A stretch of DNA of 64,000 bases from Dyella flagellata (GCF_030160275.1 NZ_BSOA01000015.1:23935-87934); one strand, 5' to 3'. Shown: positions 46,391 to 55,927, counted from the stretch's first letter. Notes: generated from the letters alone by a model not told the origin. Numbers and translations are program-made.

Positions 46391-46984
46391 CTAATGGAAA
46401 GAGAGTCCAATTAACCTTGTACCCAATACCGAGACTTCACTTTTGATTGTTATCGGCTGCCCGATTGATGGTGTTCTGTCCACGACAAGTTGACATGTGG
46501 ACACATTCTCGGACGTGACATTGTCTCGATAAATGATCACCAGCCTGCAACCTCTTCCTGACGCTAAACCTAGCACTGTTGACTGCGTTGTTACCTGACG
46601 CCCGGACTCAATGGTCACAACAAAACGCAGCACGCCGCGAATACTAAACCAGCACATCGGCACTAGTATAGCAAGTAGCAGGAGAGTTCTGGCCGCCGCC
46701 GAAGCAGGTGATGCCTGTTTTATTTCGCCTCGCTTGTTGCGATATCGGTAGCCTTTGCTTTTGAAATTATCCCAGTACATCCAAGTCAAGATTAATGCTA
46801 AGGCGCATGCGGCTGGCGAGACAATATATTTGATGACAGATGGATAAAGGCTCACCCCTTCGGAGGTGGTCATGCTAATCACCAGAAAAGCGGGGCCAAC
46901 GATCAGCACGGCCAACAGATAGAAAGCGCCCTTTTTGAGGTCTCTATCTGCAGACTCGGTGGACGATGTCGTGTCAATATTCAT
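46391..46984 (-). CDS. Membrane protein of unknown function
   Basis: A 197-residue protein with three likely spans (FYLLAVLIVGPAFLVISM, IVSPAACALALILTWMYW, TLLLLAILVPMCWFSI). A C-terminal exported-looking beta domain carries two Cys (GRGCRLVIIYRD, VSTCQLVVD). A basic loop (KSKGYRYRNKRGEIK) between spans 2 and 3 should be cytoplasmic. Base composition is more AT-rich than the housekeeping genes, as across 45-54 kb. Unrecognised family; ATG at 46984 (MNIDTTSST). Confidence 0.6.
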   Translation of the reverse strand: MNIDTTSSTESADRDLKKGAFYLLAVLIVGPAFLVISMTTSEGVSLYPSVIKYIVSPAACALALILTWMYWDNFKSKGYRYRNKRGEIKQASPASAAARTLLLLAILVPMCWFSIRGVLRFVVTIESGRQVTTQSTVLGLASGRGCRLVIIYRDNVTSENVSTCQLVVDRTPSIGQPITIKSEVSVLGTRLIGLSFH

Positions 46985-47121
46985 AAGGTTGTCGTGCCCG
47001 CGTCGAAAAGTGCACTTTGCCTGGATCGCATCAAGATCAAGAAGGGAAGCATAAGAATCCCTCTCGCGCGATTTCAATCAACTCCATTTCAATCTGCAAA
47101 GCAACCGATCACAAATAGGAA

Positions 47122-47697
47122 CTACTTATTGACATCGGCCCATATCCCCGCTCGTTTATACAATGCCGTGTACAAATCAACGAGCTTTGCCAAGCCTCTT
47201 ACCTGGGCATTAAAATCTGGCTGCCACCGTGATATGGCCTTGCATTCCCCATGATTCACGACCTCAACCATCAGGATATCTCCGTCAGCACCCATGACAT
47301 CGTCTTTCGTGGGAAGCGCCCAAAAGCCGGAGTCGTTCAGCGCTTGCTTTATGCCTTCGATCTCGGCTCTGGACGGGTTGTCGATCTTCTGGAATCCAAG
47401 ATCGCCAGCGGAAAACCCAAAACGGCCAGTCAACACCGCCGCTCGTCGAGTCAGATTTGAGCCATTTTCTTCATAACGAAGCACAATCGGATGCCGAAAC
47501 GTTGGCAGATAGGTAAGCCTGATGGCGAAATAGTCCAGCCTCTTGCCGACTGCAGTGAGTAGAGGCTCGTTAAATGCCTGTAGTCCAAACGCGGAGTACG
47601 GGTCAGGGCATTCCTTCGTCCCTATTGGTTCAGAGGCGCATACGCCACTAGCCCATGTCGCAGTGACGACAACTAGGACAAGCAACAAACGTTTCAC
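47122..47697 (-). CDS. Secreted protein of unknown function
   Basis: A 191-residue protein with a clear signal peptide (MKRLLLVLVVVTATWASGVC, cleavage near CAS-EP). The mature part has three Cys residues, TYLPTFRHPIVLRYEENGSN and a C-terminal helix-rich segment ending LYKRAGIWADVNK. No domain is recognised. It lies in a run of minus-strand genes of similar obscurity. Confidence 0.65.
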   Translation of the reverse strand: MKRLLLVLVVVTATWASGVCASEPIGTKECPDPYSAFGLQAFNEPLLTAVGKRLDYFAIRLTYLPTFRHPIVLRYEENGSNLTRRAAVLTGRFGFSAGDLGFQKIDNPSRAEIEGIKQALNDSGFWALPTKDDVMGADGDILMVEVVNHGECKAISRWQPDFNAQVRGLAKLVDLYTALYKRAGIWADVNK

Positions 47698-47866
47698 GAA
47701 TTCACTCCTTCAAAACCTTCCGGCATTTGCTTCGGTTTGAAGGCGATCGGTTGCTTGATCGGCCACAGGCGCTTGAAAAATGCACCCATCGACGTTGAAT
47801 GACTCGAGCATGACTCCCCCATAACATCCACCGCACCTAATCCCCATGTGTCGGAGACGGGCATGT

Positions 47867-48385
47867 CTATACCTTAGGCTCCACGTCCTTCAGTGTGTCT
47901 TTCGAAGTAAAGCGATGGTAACCAAACGTACCCCTGACGCCGCTGATAAGGAAAAGCATTAAGCACAAGGCCAAGCCAAGTCCTAGTAGCGCCTTTGGTT
48001 GCGTGGCAAATTGATATACTTTTTCCGTCGCGAAGAGAGCCAACCCTGCGATCGCTGCTAGTTTCGATCGACGGTAGATGCCCCAGGCGCAGAGCGCGAA
48101 CAGAGTTGCATCGACATATCCGGCACCATTAACACCGACGATGTTAGTGTGCTTAACGATGCTTATGGTCGCGACGATCGCATTGACAGCGGCAATGATT
48201 ATGGCCGCGCTGGCCCCCATGTTCGAAGCTTGTACGGCCTGCTCAACGTTACTTATCTCGGGCCAGGATATATTGTGAGGCTTCTTTGGCGTGGCCCCTG
48301 AAAGCACAAACGGCGCGTCTTGGCGCCTTTGCGTATAGGTTCCCTTCCCTTTCATCGCTTCCGCGAATTCTTCAGGCGTTTTCAT
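47867..48385 (-). CDS. Membrane protein of unknown function
   Basis: A 172-residue protein. The soluble N-terminal 50 residues (MKTPEEFAEAMKGKGTYTQR) are followed by four hydrophobic stretches: ASAAIIIAAVNAIVATISIV, DATLFALCAWGIYRR, LAAIAGLALFATEKVYQF and LGLGLALCLMLFLISGVRGT. GGGAGAAGG directly precedes the ATG, a good ribosome site. A DUF2569/DoxX-like build is conceivable but no family is recognised. Confidence 0.65.
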   Translation of the reverse strand: MKTPEEFAEAMKGKGTYTQRRQDAPFVLSGATPKKPHNISWPEISNVEQAVQASNMGASAAIIIAAVNAIVATISIVKHTNIVGVNGAGYVDATLFALCAWGIYRRSKLAAIAGLALFATEKVYQFATQPKALLGLGLALCLMLFLISGVRGTFGYHRFTSKDTLKDVEPKV

Positions 48386-48478
48386 CCTTCTCCCCTGGAT
48401 CTCAACCAAGCGCGAGTATTAGCCATCTCCCGAGCGAAGGCTAGGTCCGTTGCTGGCTGAGGAAGCGGATACCTCCAA

Positions 48479-49042
48479 TTAACCGGCGTTGGCTGCGAGA
48501 AGTTCTGAAAGGTCGTGGGGAAGACCTTGACTCGCAAGAGCACCGCCGGTAAACCGCAAATCCCCAGTGACTTCAAGTACCGCAAAGGGCGGAGCCTGAA
48601 AGGTCGACAATTGTTCGGCCGATTCAAATTCGGCCTCTGCCATGACCAACCCGGAAAGCTCGCCTTGAAATTCGTCGATCGCCGTCACCACACCGGATTT
48701 CGGCGGCAGCCGATGCCTAAGTTTGTGCACTCGCTTGCTCGGAAGCGTACTGGAAAGAATTCGGAATTCCTCCTCAGACAGGTAAATGGTCGTAAGGAGC
48801 CGGGTACATGAATCCACATCGGCTTTTCGGGTCAGACGAAGAATCGCCGAACCCCCTGATACAGGCCTGGCCTCCCTGAGTCGAAGACTTGCGCCAGTGA
48901 CATAGAGATCGGTTATTCGCTCAGTTTGAAGCTCAAGCCCATCAGGCATCGCGCGGCAGAGCCATCGGCGCTCACGCTCGACCGCCAAGTATTTGGATGT
49001 ATGAAATCCAAGCGAAGCCGCCAAATGGCTGTCAACGTTCAT
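48479..49042 (-). CDS. CYTH-like domain protein
   Basis: A 187-residue protein with the CYTH (triphosphate tunnel) pattern. VERERRWLC is the entry strand with alternating charged residues. LRLREARPVSGGSAILRLTR supplies Arg/Lys strands, and AIDEFQGELSGLVMAEAEFE carries the paired acidic strands near the end. Such proteins bind or cleave inorganic triphosphate or ATP. ATG at 49042 follows GGGGA; the frame runs on to 49168, adding 42 residues without family character, so the start is uncertain. Confidence 0.68.
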   Translation of the reverse strand: MNVDSHLAASLGFHTSKYLAVERERRWLCRAMPDGLELQTERITDLYVTGASLRLREARPVSGGSAILRLTRKADVDSCTRLLTTIYLSEEEFRILSSTLPSKRVHKLRHRLPPKSGVVTAIDEFQGELSGLVMAEAEFESAEQLSTFQAPPFAVLEVTGDLRFTGGALASQGLPHDLSELLAANAG

Positions 49043-49174
49043 TACTTCCCCTGAATGCGCGGATAGTCTTGGGTCGGAGGCGGCCGTCACTAGTTCGACG
49101 AAGGGAGGCCATTTATCGCGAGCAAACGTGTCAGAACGTAGTGGCTCATATTTCACGAAGCCAGCCACACAGGT

Positions 49175-50140
49175 CTACGGCAATTCACCCGGCTCATACC
49201 GATACACCTGAGAATTCCGTCGCGCCGCGATGATCATGTTGTAGCCGTAAACCAGGCGCACCACTATGGGAACTCGTTTGGATTTTTCCGGATAGGCTGT
49301 TCGAATGACGCGGGCCGCAGCCTGGGCGATGTCTGCATCGGATGTCATGGGGGCATCGAGCGTAAGATCGGCTTGAAGATGGCCGACTGTCCGATTTCCG
49401 GTGTTGGAATAGACGAAGGTTTCGCCTTCCACAAAACCAGCATGGCGTACGTGCGGTTGCTGCTGGAGTTGGTGCTGTACTTCAAGTACTGGCTGAAAGT
49501 TTATATGCCGCGCCAGCATTTTCCCCAATGGCGGCATGAGGAGCACAAACAGCCCGATCAGTCCGACTGCCACCAGGTGCCCACGCCACAGGGTAACCGA
49601 CGGCAGACGAAGGCCAGGCGGATTGACGTTGACGACATACGTTCCCACAACCAAATCGTGCAAGGACTGACGCGTTCGCCGGTTAAATAGATACAAATAG
49701 AAGGTGCTGAACATGCCCCCGAAAAGGATGATCGATATCAACGTTTCAAGGAGTAGTGCAGTTACCTCAGAATCCAAGGGCAGATAATTCAAAAAGAAGG
49801 GAAGCCCAAGCACGGTGTAGCGCAGCAGCGAGCGCGGCAACGCGATACACAAACCACGGCCATCGACAACTCGCAAACCCAGCCAGCGCTTGGCTAAGGT
49901 CTGGCCGTTGCCTATACGGCTATTGAGTATGCCGAAGTACGAGATGGCTATAATAAAGCCAATAATGCGCGCATACGCGCCGAGCCTGGCGAGCGTATCG
50001 AACAGAAAGAAGCCAAGCACGTAACCGGCTGCGCCAACGATTAACAGATCGATAAATATGGCGCCTAAGCGCGACCAGAAATTGGCGATCGTCAGTGTAG
50101 GCAGCTCGTTTAGCTGCCCGTTTTCTTGCAATGCGTCCAT
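49175..50140 (-). CDS. RDD-family membrane protein with soluble tail
   Basis: A 321-residue protein. The N-terminal RDD domain has spans at about 20-45, 55-75 and 125-155, with FWSRLGAIFIDLLIVGAAGY (Arg-Asp motif), GNGQTLAKRWLGLRVVD, and NRRTRQSLHDLVVGTYVVNV at its end. One more span (AVGLIGLFVLLMPPLGKML) leads to a C-terminal tail of about 110 residues, unusual for plain RDD proteins and unassigned. ATG at 50140 follows AAAGGGGGAG. The function of RDD proteins is mostly unknown; ion antiport has been reported for some. Confidence 0.8.
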   Translation of the reverse strand: MDALQENGQLNELPTLTIANFWSRLGAIFIDLLIVGAAGYVLGFFLFDTLARLGAYARIIGFIIAISYFGILNSRIGNGQTLAKRWLGLRVVDGRGLCIALPRSLLRYTVLGLPFFLNYLPLDSEVTALLLETLISIILFGGMFSTFYLYLFNRRTRQSLHDLVVGTYVVNVNPPGLRLPSVTLWRGHLVAVGLIGLFVLLMPPLGKMLARHINFQPVLEVQHQLQQQPHVRHAGFVEGETFVYSNTGNRTVGHLQADLTLDAPMTSDADIAQAAARVIRTAYPEKSKRVPIVVRLVYGYNMIIAARRNSQVYRYEPGELP

Positions 50141-50225
50141 GTTCCACTCCCCCTTTGTAGAGGGGATTCTGCCGGAAATCCTTCGGTATCGGTAGAGATG
50201 GCCAGCCTCACCCCGCCATCGCCGC

Positions 50226-50293
50226 GTAGGTCGGGATGGCAATCCCAGCACAAACATGCCGCGCGGATAGCTGGGATTTTCATCCCAGCCTAC
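50226..50293. repeat. GCTGGGAT palindromic repeat, copy F
   Basis: A diverged copy: the left arm is GTAGGTCGGGATGGCA with ATCCCAGC, the right arm GCTGGGATTTTCATCC with CAGCCTAC. It lies between the RDD gene start and the alpha/beta hydrolase gene, both on the minus strand. Confidence 0.85.
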
Positions 50294-50323
50294 GCACTGA
50301 GCGACCAAGCAGGCGTCACGAAA

Positions 50324-51379
50324 CTATTTAGTCGACGCCACTGTAGATTGCCGCGCCTGCTTATCGGCAATCGAAATAGTTTGTTCAATGGCATCGATCA
50401 CGATTTCGGGCCGATCGTACTGGATGTCATGACCCGATCGCGGCACGATTTCATTGACGCCGTGGGTCGACATCGCCGCGACTTCGTTGTGCATGTCTTC
50501 CCATAGCAGCGTATGCCGGTCTTGCGACGCTTGTGTCCAGTCTTTGGGCCACGGATGCGGCGCGTGCGTTAGCACGATGATAGGCATGTCCCCGAAATCC
50601 CTACGGGTAGCGCGCGTCTCGTCGGCGCTGGCGTCGAAGACGCTTCTTTTCTCTGAAAGCACGGCCGATTGCCATTTGAGCGTTGCGCTGTATTTCAATG
50701 AGGCATCGTTGATGGCTTGGCTATAATGCGGGTCGATAGCCACTTTTCCCACACATTTGTCGTAAAGCGGGTCGTTTTTGGCGATCACGCCATTTTTGGC
50801 GGCATCCACGCAACTTGTGTCTTTCAGATCGGCTTCCCATTTTGCCTTGCGGAAGGGCCCGGCGGCCTCTTCGCGCTGGGATTGGTCTTCGTGCGCGCCG
50901 TCGACGATGACCATGCCGACCACTTCGTCGCGATAGCGATCGGCGAAAACGCGCACCGCCATGCCACCGGAGGAGTGCCCGACCAGGACATAGGGCGGAG
51001 CGACATGAGCGGCCTGCAATAGCGCATGCAGATCCTCCGCGTCGTTTTTCGCGTCACTTGGTTGCGTAGCAGCGTCACTGAAAGCAAGGCCCGCGCGGTC
51101 GTACGAACACGCACGCGTCTTCTTGGCGATGACCGGCTGAACTAGCGCCCATGCCACTGTCGAATCACCCAGGCCAGAATCGAACACCACCGTAGGAGAG
51201 CCCTCGCCTAGGCAATATAGATTCAGCCGACGGCCGCCACCAACGTCCACGAGTTGCTGAGGCTTGGTGTAGACCGGGTCGTCGACGATGGGCGGCTTTG
51301 CCGGCATCGTTTGCGCTGCGGCTGAAGAGGCAAGTGATAAGCCCACCGCGACCAATACCGCAAATGTCGTTGCTTCCAT
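50324..51379 (-). CDS. Secreted alpha/beta hydrolase
   Basis: A 351-residue hydrolase with a signal peptide (AVLVAVGLSLASSAAAQTMP). The nucleophile elbow is GHSSGGM (Ser). CSYDRAGLAFSDAATQPSDA precedes it, VDGAHEDQSQ and later VLTHAPHPWP follow, and the catalytic His is in RSGHDIQYDRPEIV. Block order matches the hydrolase at 25584-26654, so the two are distant paralogues. ATG at 51379 is chosen; the frame extends to 51541 but lacks a signal-like start. Confidence 0.85.
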   Translation of the reverse strand: MEATTFAVLVAVGLSLASSAAAQTMPAKPPIVDDPVYTKPQQLVDVGGGRRLNLYCLGEGSPTVVFDSGLGDSTVAWALVQPVIAKKTRACSYDRAGLAFSDAATQPSDAKNDAEDLHALLQAAHVAPPYVLVGHSSGGMAVRVFADRYRDEVVGMVIVDGAHEDQSQREEAAGPFRKAKWEADLKDTSCVDAAKNGVIAKNDPLYDKCVGKVAIDPHYSQAINDASLKYSATLKWQSAVLSEKRSVFDASADETRATRRDFGDMPIIVLTHAPHPWPKDWTQASQDRHTLLWEDMHNEVAAMSTHGVNEIVPRSGHDIQYDRPEIVIDAIEQTISIADKQARQSTVASTK

Positions 51380-51537
51380 TGTGGATACTCCTGGTTTCTT
51401 AAGACACTTTCTTACAAGGCTATCATTTGCACAAGACGAGCCTATCCAACCCTCCTGCTTCGTGGTTGGATCAGCGAAAAGTGCTCTAAAAGAAGTGTTT
51501 TGACCCCATTGTTTTTTTATCGCATTGTTTTTTTGCG

Positions 51538-52257
51538 TCAATTCTTCGATAGCGGCGCCACCGCCCCGGACTCCGGAATATTGCCAATCGGCCGCCCTGA
51601 ATTCGGCGAATCGCCGGCAATCTCCATCCCGAAATCCGGCTTGGACTTGTCGAGGCTGCTTTCGGTGATAAAGGAGACTGGTTCAATGATCTGAGCGGAA
51701 ACCGGGCGGCCATCGACAAGCATGGGCTTTGTTTTCCAACGCACGATGCCTTTTGTGACGTCCTGCATCGCATCGCCAATTGGCTTACCACCACTAGTCC
51801 ATGCTTGAATGAGTTGTACATTATCGATGACGCCAGTGGGTTCAACGACAAAACGAACGTAGAAAATGGCGGAAATACGCCACTGGTACAGGTGCGGGGG
51901 ATAGGAGATGCGCGTGGGTTCGATGTAGGGCCCATTTCCGATATATTCTGCGACGTAGTCGCTTACTCCATTCACCGCACTTGCATGACTGAACTTGACG
52001 CGTATCCATGTGGTGCACGGAACCGGCTTACCTCTTACTTGGTGCACGGCGAATCGCCATTGCGGCGCGGCCTTCTTGAGCGCTTGTATGTACTCGTCGC
52101 GCATGTTCTGTTCGGGCAGTATCGACGAAATGTGGCCGGAAGTGTCGACGGTAACCTGAATTTGGTATGGGTCGGATACCGATGACGGCGAAATGGCGTG
52201 AGCCATGCCACTCGCGAGCGAAGCAACTACTAACGCAACCACGTGAAATGTTTTCAC
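51538..52257 (-). CDS. Periplasmic protein with TonB-C-like domain
   Basis: A 239-residue protein with a signal peptide (MKTFHVVALVVASLASGMAHA). Two similar beta modules follow: an N-terminal one (QIQVTVDTSGHISSILPEQN, QWRFAVHQVRGKPVPC) and a C-terminal one (FYVRFVVEPTGVIDNVQLIQ, WKTKPMLVDGRPVSAQIIEP). Both have the TonB C-terminal-like strand-Gly-strand form. It lacks the N-terminal anchor and Pro-rich spacer of TonB, so it is not an energy transducer by itself. Function unknown. Confidence 0.72.
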   Translation of the reverse strand: MKTFHVVALVVASLASGMAHAISPSSVSDPYQIQVTVDTSGHISSILPEQNMRDEYIQALKKAAPQWRFAVHQVRGKPVPCTTWIRVKFSHASAVNGVSDYVAEYIGNGPYIEPTRISYPPHLYQWRISAIFYVRFVVEPTGVIDNVQLIQAWTSGGKPIGDAMQDVTKGIVRWKTKPMLVDGRPVSAQIIEPVSFITESSLDKSKPDFGMEIAGDSPNSGRPIGNIPESGAVAPLSKN

Positions 52258-52587
52258 AGTGATTTTCCCTGGATGTCCCCTTGAAGCACATCAGCTTATC
52301 GAGAAGCATCCATAAAAAAAAGCCCAATGGTTAGTGGCTGCGTGGGCGCGCATCTCGAGCACGGTTTGATGTCGTCGCGGCGGTTGAACGCTCTTTATCA
52401 GGTTATCCGGATCCTCCAAGGCGTTTTGAGTTTGAACACGAACTTGAACCACCCAACTGCCCGAGGTTTTTAGTCAATTATCTGGTGCCTGATTAGGTAC
52501 GTAACCCAAAATTGGCAGTGTCCCGTCCAGGAGCGGACGTTAGATGACCCTGCCAAGGACCGTCGACGGCATCGTTTTGGCCGCACG
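52258..52587. other. Intergenic spacer, no gene seen
   Basis: 330 bases without a protein-like frame. It includes an A8 run at 52314 and TTTTTAGTCAATTATCTGG near 52470, more AT-rich than its surroundings. No tRNA, hairpin terminator or repeat was recognised. Confidence 0.4.
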
Positions 52588-53076
52588 TCAGATCAATGGA
52601 TAAGCATCTCGCATTTTCGATAACTCAGTGATCGGCCGCCACCGCTTTCGGCCTGCATGCTTCGAGATGCGCGCCCCGAGCGCCAGCCACGCCACCCTAT
52701 CGGATGGTTCAATCTGCATTGCAGCCTGCGAAGCACGTCGTCCCAGAAGAAACATTGGTTCCCCACAGTGATGCAGCCAGTCCGGCAATTTATACCCATG
52801 AGTAACACGCAATCCCGCCCAATGGCCGTACGGAGCGGGTGCAACTAGATCTGCCGCTGGAATGCCCCTCAATCCCTTATACACGCAGCCGTCCGGCAAT
52901 CGTGCCCTGAGCACCACACCGCATACAACACAAGCATAGGTACGGTTTGAAACGCCCAACGTGCAGCTCCTAATAGAATCCTGGTGCGTTGGAATTGATG
53001 TGCACCTTGATTTTGATCGGTACTTTGCAGTATCCACTTCGAATACGGGACTCAGTGCCACTTGAAGGTGTGGCAT
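52588..53076 (-). CDS. Possible small protein with CxxC motif
   Basis: A 162-residue frame starting 5 bases after the upstream gene stop (TGACGCTGATG). It carries YACVVCGVVLRARLPDGCVY, a CxxC that could bind zinc, and DWLHHCGEPMFLLGRRASQA. There is no clear ribosome site. Codon use is plausible, but I recognise no family, so it may be a real orphan gene or a chance frame. Confidence 0.4.
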   Translation of the reverse strand: MPHLQVALSPVFEVDTAKYRSKSRCTSIPTHQDSIRSCTLGVSNRTYACVVCGVVLRARLPDGCVYKGLRGIPAADLVAPAPYGHWAGLRVTHGYKLPDWLHHCGEPMFLLGRRASQAAMQIEPSDRVAWLALGARISKHAGRKRWRPITELSKMRDAYPLI

Positions 53077-53081
53077 CAGCG

Positions 53082-53912
53082 TCAGTACGGTGCCGCAAGC
53101 TTTTCCAATTGCATAGGCGAAAAGTCATGCAGCACCTTCTCATTGCGCAGGCCTTTGGCGTCAAGACGCCCAGAGTGCAGGCACCCCTTGGCGGCCCATA
53201 TCAATCGAGCACCATCAAGCTCCGCCCATTCCCAATCCATCTTTGAGATGACCTCCCCAGTTCGAGAGTTGAAAAGTTCGTGCGTATCGAAATAGACGCC
53301 GCGACCGGCAGAATGAGCAAGGCCGGCATGAGCTAGCTTGCGCAGAGTCCAGTGATCGTTTACACGCCTTTCAAACACGGTGACTTGATCTCCCTCTCCA
53401 TCGGGTGCCGAGTACTTCAGTTTCCAACCATCGCGTTGCAACCGTATGTAGTACACACCTAGGCACTCCCCGCCGTATTGCTCGTGCCACGGGTACTCAA
53501 CGACTCTTCGAAGGCTTCGATCTTCTTTTTGCAGTTCGTGCCCATGCCCATCATTCAACCAATAGTCGGTCGATGTCCGAAAGAGCCCGCCACCATGCCA
53601 ACAATCACCCTTTGCAAAGAGTGAAACGGCCTTCAAATAGGGCGCCCTCGAAATGGCGGTCCATGAACCCTTTGCACTGGAGCCCCACCTTCCATTCATT
53701 GCAAAGTAAATCAAATGCTTACCGTCGGGAGCAAGATCGCAGCGACGCTCATAGATGCGGCCGTACAACCATTGTCCAGTTTTGAATTTGTCCGTCTTTC
53801 TATCCCATCCGATGATAGCGGTATGGCGCGTCGGACCTCGACGGATTACCACTGCAGCAGCACTGTCGCGAGCCAGCAATACATGAATTCTAGGGGGTAT
53901 CAGTCGTTGCAT
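53082..53912 (-). CDS. Unrecognised protein with beta-propeller-like repeats
   Basis: A 276-residue soluble protein, rich in Trp, Tyr and His. Short recurrent strands (RRCDLAPDGKHLIYFAMNGR, VISKMDWEWAELDGARLIWA) resemble the blades of TolB/WD-like propellers, where DPDGKxL/IxF patterns recur. No signal peptide is present. Start ATG at 53912 gives MQRLIPPRIHVLLARDS. It is the first of the minus-strand unassigned run here. Function unknown. Confidence 0.65.
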   Translation of the reverse strand: MQRLIPPRIHVLLARDSAAAVVIRRGPTRHTAIIGWDRKTDKFKTGQWLYGRIYERRCDLAPDGKHLIYFAMNGRWGSSAKGSWTAISRAPYLKAVSLFAKGDCWHGGGLFRTSTDYWLNDGHGHELQKEDRSLRRVVEYPWHEQYGGECLGVYYIRLQRDGWKLKYSAPDGEGDQVTVFERRVNDHWTLRKLAHAGLAHSAGRGVYFDTHELFNSRTGEVISKMDWEWAELDGARLIWAAKGCLHSGRLDAKGLRNEKVLHDFSPMQLEKLAAPY

Positions 53913-54364
53913 TTGAAGCGCCTAATGCAAGGGCGAGTGGTCAAGTCCGCGCCACTGGCTTTTTCTATCAAAGGTATCAGAACACTTTTCTAGGCCTGCG
54001 GCGAGGTCCGATCTGCAAAAAGTCTTCTCGAAAATGCGTTCCGACCCGATTTTTCGTAAGGAAAGGCAGGCCAAGACCCAAGCTTCGCCTGGCTTTGCAA
54101 GCGAACCTAATTTAGCTTGACGACAATCCAAGTGTCAGGGGGTGCCGGGCGCAAGCGGGCCAATCCCATCCGCCCTGAGCGACGTGGGTGAGTCGACGCT
54201 TCTCTGAACGGTAGACGACGCATGTTGCGATGCTGGCTGCGTCTGAGCGGGATGCGCGCCGATAGTCAGCAGGGATACTGCCCGGCTATGCTAAATGAAC
54301 AATGCGACAAGAGCGGGAGATGTCCGCGGGAGGCGGGCTGGCTGGCCAACCTTAGGGTGTATGC
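53913..54364. other. Intergenic spacer between divergent genes
   Basis: 450 bases with no protein-like frame. It contains CAGAACACTTTTC (53978-53990), one of the recurring 13-base words of this window, followed by AT-rich text to about 54120. No promoter can be placed with confidence. Confidence 0.45.
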
Positions 54365-55927
54365 ATGCGAACAGATCGTCGGGTCGTCGCGTTTGCCTTC
54401 ACAATCGTTTGCCTTTTGCTGCAGGCGTGTTCCACGCTGCCGCCGAGCACGGCGAAGGCGGAGACGCACCACCTGCCGGCAGCCACCGATACGCCGTCGG
54501 CGCGGTACACCCATGCGGAGGTGAACAAGCATTCGCACCAGTCGGGCTTTCGGCTGCTGACGCTGAGTACGAATGCCCTGCTCAGTAGGGTGGCGCTGGC
54601 CGATCACGCTGCGCACTCGATCGACCTGCAGTATTACATCTTCGCCAACGACATGACCGGGCACCTGATGATGCAGCACCTCCTTGCCGCGGCAGACCGT
54701 GGCGTGCGGGTGCGGATGCTCATCGACGACGACAACTTCGATGACAAGCACGATCTGTTCTCGGCGCTGAACTCGCATCCGAACATCGAAATCCGGCTAT
54801 TCAACCCCTTCCGGACGCGGAGCCCAACCTTGGTATCCCGTGCCGTCCAGTTCATGATGGAGTGGCGGCGCCTCAATCGGCGCATGCATAACAAAGCATT
54901 CATCGTCGACAACAACGTGGCCATCATTGGCGGGCGCAACATCGGCGATCCTTACTTCGACGCCGGCAGCGACACGCACTTCCGCGACCTGGACGTGGTG
55001 GCCATCGGCCCCGTCGTACAGCAGGCTTCCGAGGCATTCGACACCTACTGGAACTGCGATGCCGCCTATCCACTCGAGCCCAAGAAGGCGGATGACTCCG
55101 GCAAGCGCCTCGCCGCCGCACGGGTGACGCTCCAGAAGGAAGTGCGGAAATTCGCCCAATCGGACTATGCGCAAGCCGTGCTGGATGAGTTGCCCGATGG
55201 ACCGACCGCCGATAAGCGAGGTGCATGGTTTTGGGGCGATGCCCAGTTCGTGGCCGATCAACCGGCGAAGATCGAGGCCGACGGCGACGTGCCGGCGTTG
55301 CGCATCGGCCCGCAGCTCAAGACCATGTTGGACGGCGCCCAGCACGAGATACTGGCGACGACGCCCTACTTCATACCCGGCGACGCCGGCACCAAGCACC
55401 TCGTGGCGCGGGTCCAGGGTGGCGTGTCCATCAAGATATTGACCAACTCGCTCGCGTCGACCGATGAGACGGCAGCGCATGCTGGCTATGTGCACTATCG
55501 CAAGACCCTGGTGGAAGGTGGCGTGCAGCTCTACGAACTCAAACCGCAGCCGGGCCAAAGCCAGCCGACCACATCCGTCGGCAAATCGTCAGGTACCAGC
55601 CTTCACGCCAAGACCATCGTCGTAGACGACCGCGAGGTCTTCATAGGCTCGCTCAACATGGACCAGCGCTCCAAGTTGCTCAACACCGAAATGGGCGTCA
55701 TTGTCGATTCGCCCGGATTGGCTCACGCGGTCAGCGATTTCTTCCATACCGCGACCCAGCCTTCCAATGCGTACCAGGTGACATACGACTCGGCTTCGCA
55801 TGACGTCATCTGGCAGGCTGACGATAATGGCAAGCCGGTTACCTTCCATAGCGAACCGGCTGCAAGCGTAAAGCGACGTGCGGAAGTAACGCTGCTGCGC
55901 CAACTTCCTATCGATAGCTTGCTCTAG
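54365..55927 (+). CDS. Phospholipase D / cardiolipin synthase-like lipoprotein (ClsC type)
   Basis: A 520-residue protein with two HKD motifs: MHNKAFIVDNNVAIIGGRN (His175) and LHAKTIVVDDREVFIGSLNM (His414), the paired active site of the phospholipase D superfamily. The N-terminus has a lipoprotein-like signal ending LLLQACSTLPPS, so it may be lipid-anchored. Length and motif spacing fit the ClsC/YmdC group, which joins phosphatidylethanolamine and phosphatidylglycerol to cardiolipin together with a partner (YmdB in E. coli); no such partner is adjacent here. Confidence 0.88.
   Translation: MRTDRRVVAFAFTIVCLLLQACSTLPPSTAKAETHHLPAATDTPSARYTHAEVNKHSHQSGFRLLTLSTNALLSRVALADHAAHSIDLQYYIFANDMTGHLMMQHLLAAADRGVRVRMLIDDDNFDDKHDLFSALNSHPNIEIRLFNPFRTRSPTLVSRAVQFMMEWRRLNRRMHNKAFIVDNNVAIIGGRNIGDPYFDAGSDTHFRDLDVVAIGPVVQQASEAFDTYWNCDAAYPLEPKKADDSGKRLAAARVTLQKEVRKFAQSDYAQAVLDELPDGPTADKRGAWFWGDAQFVADQPAKIEADGDVPALRIGPQLKTMLDGAQHEILATTPYFIPGDAGTKHLVARVQGGVSIKILTNSLASTDETAAHAGYVHYRKTLVEGGVQLYELKPQPGQSQPTTSVGKSSGTSLHAKTIVVDDREVFIGSLNMDQRSKLLNTEMGVIVDSPGLAHAVSDFFHTATQPSNAYQVTYDSASHDVIWQADDNGKPVTFHSEPAASVKRRAEVTLLRQLPIDSLL

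Noticed and set aside
36777-54070. Recurring CAGAACACTTTTC words as integron attC sites
   Set aside because: No GTTRRRY/RYYYAAC core pairs, no integrase and no cassette-like gene order were seen.
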